Source: Leeuwenhoekiella parthenopeia (lineage in GTDB: Bacteria; Bacteroidota; Bacteroidia; Flavobacteriales; Flavobacteriaceae). Taken from it: a stretch of 64,000 nucleotides of DNA. Below, in pieces: positions 61,171 to 64,000 of this stretch (position 1 is its first letter; every line of letters starts with the position of its first letter). The DNA lies in contig NZ_JAJGMW010000020.1 in the NCBI RefSeq assembly GCF_020782115.1, positions 1-64,000 of the forward strand, written 5' to 3'. The position numbers were made by a program, and so were the translations under genes. The notes beneath the pieces were generated by a model. That model was not told where the DNA came from. It was given only the letters and a program-made list of their open reading frames with translations, and made no database searches.

Positions 61171-64000
61171 TTAGTTTCCATCCAATGAAGAATTAGTCTG
61201 CGCCTCAGCGGCTTTGATGCGGGCGAGTTCCTGCCTGGCTTTGGCAACTACTTCGGGATAATCGGTAAAGTTGGTAATTACGTTATCCAGAATATACGTC
61301 GCCTGATAGGCATCTTTAAGTTCGTAGAAATTTTTAGCCATCAGTACCAAACCTTTAGCGCCGTATTCTTTATACCCACTAAAGTCTTTCGCCAGTTTCT
61401 GTACCGAAGCATTAGAACCTTTGTAATCGCCGTTTTGGTTTTTGAAATACGCATCATAGTACAGTGCCTCGGCTCCGAGTTCGCCTGTCGCGATTTTTGA
61501 AACCTCAGCATACGCTTCGGCAGCGCGGCGCTCGTTACCGGTTTGCATCGCACTACGTGCGATAATCACCTGAGCATCACTCTTCACATTGTTGTCAATC
61601 TTGCTATTTGCCAAAACTTTTTCGGCATAAGCCACAGCATTGTCATACTGCTTGAGCTCGTAATACGACTTCATCAGGTTACTCTGCGCGAAAATGGTAT
61701 TCTGCGGAATATCTGACTCGTTTTCCAAACGTTGCAGGACAGGGACTGCCTCAGCATATTTGCGTTCGCTCAGGTATACCTGCCCCAAACGGGCCAGAGC
61801 CTGCTCGGTAAACTCGCTGCGTTCTTTTTCGATCACATAGTTGTAATGCGGAATGGTCTTGAGGTATTCATTTTGACCAAAATACAACTGACCAAGGTAA
61901 AAGTGTGCTTCCATAGCGCGTTGTCCGTTTGGATATTCGCGCAGGTATTTTTCAAAATTTTGAATCGCCTGAGGATTGTTGCTTCCTACCAGTTGTTTTT
62001 CTGCGGAAGAAAACGCAGCATCATCCAGTTCTGAATCTTCCACCGAAATATAATCGAGGCTGTTTGCCCAACGCCCGTAGGCATCTACCTGGCCGTTATC
62101 GATATAAATCAGTTTTGCGGAAGCAACCGCCTGAACGCCTTCGGGAGTACCGGGATAGTTTTCGGCTACGCTTTTAAACAAACGTAAGGCCTCATCGCTA
62201 CGGCCGGTATTGTCATAAATCAAAGCTTTTTTAAGTTGGGACTTGGCAGCGAACTTGCTTTTTGGAATTTCGCGTACCAGACGATCATAGGCCTGAATAC
62301 CGCGCTCGTTGTCGCCTGTGGCCACATAGGTATTCCCGAGTTCGTAAAGCGCGTCATCACGGTAACTCGACTGAGGAAACTGATTGGCAAAATTGCTCAA
62401 AGCTTCTATTTTTTGGGCGTTTCGGTCTACGAAACCGTAACTGATAGCCTTCTGAAACGTAGCATAATCGCGTTCTACACCGGGCATCGCAATAGCCTCA
62501 TTATAGGCTTCCATCGCAGGCCAATACTTGCTGTTGATAAAGTAGCTATCGCCCAGACGCATATAGGCATCAGCCTTACGCACATTATCATTGGAGCCAC
62601 TCTTCACATAACGCTCAAAATAATTGGCCGCCTGATCGTAATTTTTCTTTTTAAAATAAGCATAACCCAGATTGTAAGCCAGATCACCATATTCGGGCAA
62701 TGAGCGGGCTGCACTGCTTTGCTCAAACTGCTTAAAGGTAAGCAGGGCCTCATCAATACGATTGATGGTGTACTCGCTTTCGGCTTTCCAATACAGGGCG
62801 CGGGCGGTAAATTCCGGCGAAGCCGAAGCTTTCAGAGATTTTTCAAAATTGGCAATCGCTTCCTGATAATCGCCGTCATTATACAATTCAATCCCACGAT
62901 AAAATGCTACTTTTTGATAAGCTTCCTGATCCTGATAATTGCGGTTGCTTACCAACAGGTCCATCGCAGCTTTGTAGTTTTTGGAAGTGATATAGGAATC
63001 AATCAGCAGGGTTTCCAGTTGCTGACGCTGGGGTGCATTAGGATAAGCTTCCAGATAATTCCCAATCGCCTGCGGAGCCGGCTCGTACGCATTACCAATC
63101 TCGTAACTCAGTTTGGCGTAGTTGAGACCGCTATCTTCTTTGATTTTGGGCTCAAAATCCATTTGATAGGCATTGCGAAATGCATTCAACGCCTCCTGCT
63201 TTTTGCCGGTTTGTAAATACGCATCGGCTAAATGATAATAGGCGTTTTGGGCAACGCTGTTTTTACCGTCTATAATTTTGTTGAATTCGCTAATGGCATT
63301 ATCAAAATCGCCCTGCTTGTAATAGGCATAACCCAGCTGATAGTAATCTGTATTGCTCCATTTGCCGCGTTTTCCTTTATATTCTTTAAGGTAGGGTAAG
63401 GCTTTGTCAAACTCCCCCAGATTGAAATAACTCTCGCCGATAATTTTGTTGAGTTCAGACTGCTCATTGCGGTTGGCTGTGGGCAGTTGCTCTTCCGCCA
63501 GGCGGATGGCTTCTCTGAAATTTCCCTGCTTAAAATTAAGATCGGCTTTAAAATAACTCAGGTCTTCGCGGGTACCTTCTTCGGCCTCCACTTCTTCAAA
63601 AAGCTGACTTGCCTCCTCATAATCGTCGTTTTCGTAAGCCATAAAACCTTCGTAATACTTGGCCTGAGCTCCGTATTTTTCAGAATTGCGCACGCGACTG
63701 AAATACACTTTAGCCTCTTCCGGACTATTAGACTTCAGGTGCACATACCCCATATTGAAGTTGTACTTCTCCATTTCGGCCCAACTTAAACGGCTGATAT
63801 CTACCTGCTCATACCAGCGCTTGGCGGCAGAGTATTTCCCGTTTTCGAAGTAATAATCAGCCACATCTTTATAGGCCGAATTGCGCTTGGTGCTGGTGGG
63901 GTACTCTTCCACAAACTTCTGCATGCGCGCATCTGCCCCACTCTGATTGAGTCGCACTGCGGCGTTTGCGATATAATACGCACAATCGCCCTCAATCGTC
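61171..64000 (-). CDS. Large TPR-repeat protein, truncated at the window edge
   Basis: The frame runs open to the right end of the window with no convincing start (the GTG at 63957 is internal), so about 943 C-terminal residues are seen. It is an almost unbroken array of tetratricopeptide repeats, each about 34 residues with the G-Y-A-A-P positions, for example ALPYLKEYKGKRGKWSNTDY and AIQNFEKYLREYPNGQRAME. The C-terminal end is low complexity and acidic. Such proteins act as scaffolds, often with outer-membrane partners. It precedes a barrel gene and they are probably co-transcribed; whether they interact is inference. Confidence 0.9.
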   Translation of the reverse strand, partial: TIEGDCAYYIANAAVRLNQSGADARMQKFVEEYPTSTKRNSAYKDVADYYFENGKYSAAKRWYEQVDISRLSWAEMEKYNFNMGYVHLKSNSPEEAKVYFSRVRNSEKYGAQAKYYEGFMAYENDDYEEASQLFEEVEAEEGTREDLSYFKADLNFKQGNFREAIRLAEEQLPTANRNEQSELNKIIGESYFNLGEFDKALPYLKEYKGKRGKWSNTDYYQLGYAYYKQGDFDNAISEFNKIIDGKNSVAQNAYYHLADAYLQTGKKQEALNAFRNAYQMDFEPKIKEDSGLNYAKLSYEIGNAYEPAPQAIGNYLEAYPNAPQRQQLETLLIDSYITSKNYKAAMDLLVSNRNYQDQEAYQKVAFYRGIELYNDGDYQEAIANFEKSLKASASPEFTARALYWKAESEYTINRIDEALLTFKQFEQSSAARSLPEYGDLAYNLGYAYFKKKNYDQAANYFERYVKSGSNDNVRKADAYMRLGDSYFINSKYWPAMEAYNEAIAMPGVERDYATFQKAISYGFVDRNAQKIEALSNFANQFPQSSYRDDALYELGNTYVATGDNERGIQAYDRLVREIPKSKFAAKSQLKKALIYDNTGRSDEALRLFKSVAENYPGTPEGVQAVASAKLIYIDNGQVDAYGRWANSLDYISVEDSELDDAAFSSAEKQLVGSNNPQAIQNFEKYLREYPNGQRAMEAHFYLGQLYFGQNEYLKTIPHYNYVIEKERSEFTEQALARLGQVYLSERKYAEAVPVLQRLENESDIPQNTIFAQSNLMKSYYELKQYDNAVAYAEKVLANSKIDNNVKSDAQVIIARSAMQTGNERRAAEAYAEVSKIATGELGAEALYYDAYFKNQNGDYKGSNASVQKLAKDFSGYKEYGAKGLVLMAKNFYELKDAYQATYILDNVITNFTDYPEVVAKARQELARIKAAEAQTNSSLDGN

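Overview
The window looks like chromosome from a marine-type Flavobacteriaceae member (Bacteroidota). Supporting signs are many lipoproteins, a type B type IX secretion (T9SS) sorting domain, a bacillithiol gene (bshB1), a DUF2007 pair, promoters of the flavobacterial TAnnTTTG type, a tRNA without encoded CCA, and secreted proteins that nearly all expose Gln after the signal peptide. Most of the sequence is ordinary core genome: aroC, uvrD-type helicase, recG, pheT, katG, an ABC-F ATPase, fsa-type transaldolase, 4.5S (SRP) RNA and tRNA-His. No prophage, insertion sequence, CRISPR array or rRNA operon was seen.

Layout. 0.1-5.6 kb: a frameshifted haloacid-dehalogenase gene, a lamin-tail surface protein, a dicarboxylate/glutamate symporter, a RES/Xre toxin-antitoxin pair and aroC. 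5.8-9.6 kb: LpxH-like phosphoesterase, a small lipoprotein, UvrD helicase. 9.7-15.8 kb: a rightward run of DsrE-like protein, M20 hydrolase, membrane-anchored GltS-like FMN protein, two small unknowns and a CPA1 antiporter. 15.8-18.8 kb: patatin and M1 peptidase genes that abut exactly. 19-30.5 kb: recG, pheT, two unknown membrane genes, ABC-F, a TlpA-like lipoprotein lacking CXXC, transaldolase and SDR. 30.5-36.1 kb: SRP RNA, then a tight operon of glutaminyl cyclotransferase, two surface proteins and a gamma-glutamylcyclotransferase-like gene. 36.3-43.9 kb: a degenerate M1-like secreted protein, a 1757-residue protein carrying two alpha/beta-hydrolase domains and a CHAT (caspase-like) protease domain, and a beta-phosphoglucomutase-like HAD. 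43.9-50.1 kb: M28 peptidase, GNAT, a truncated DUF1697 gene running into an 0.86-kb repeat island, katG, DUF2007, hicAB. 50.3-64 kb: lipoprotein, tRNA-His, bshB1, a cystathionine gamma-synthase-type enzyme, GNAT, metallo-hydrolase, lactonase, amidohydrolase, and an outer-membrane barrel downstream of a large TPR protein that runs off the right edge.

Three points deserve attention. The CHAT plus double-lipase polypeptide is the best candidate for an uncharacterised (perhaps defence or cell-death) system. A 7-base periodic degenerate repeat recurs at several intergenic sites (about 21.1, 45.75-46.34, 52.7 and 61.1 kb). The glutaminyl cyclotransferase operon sits in a genome segment where all seven recognisable signal-peptidase-I substrates begin with Gln after cleavage. 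Domain names are given from recognition by eye; no database search was run.
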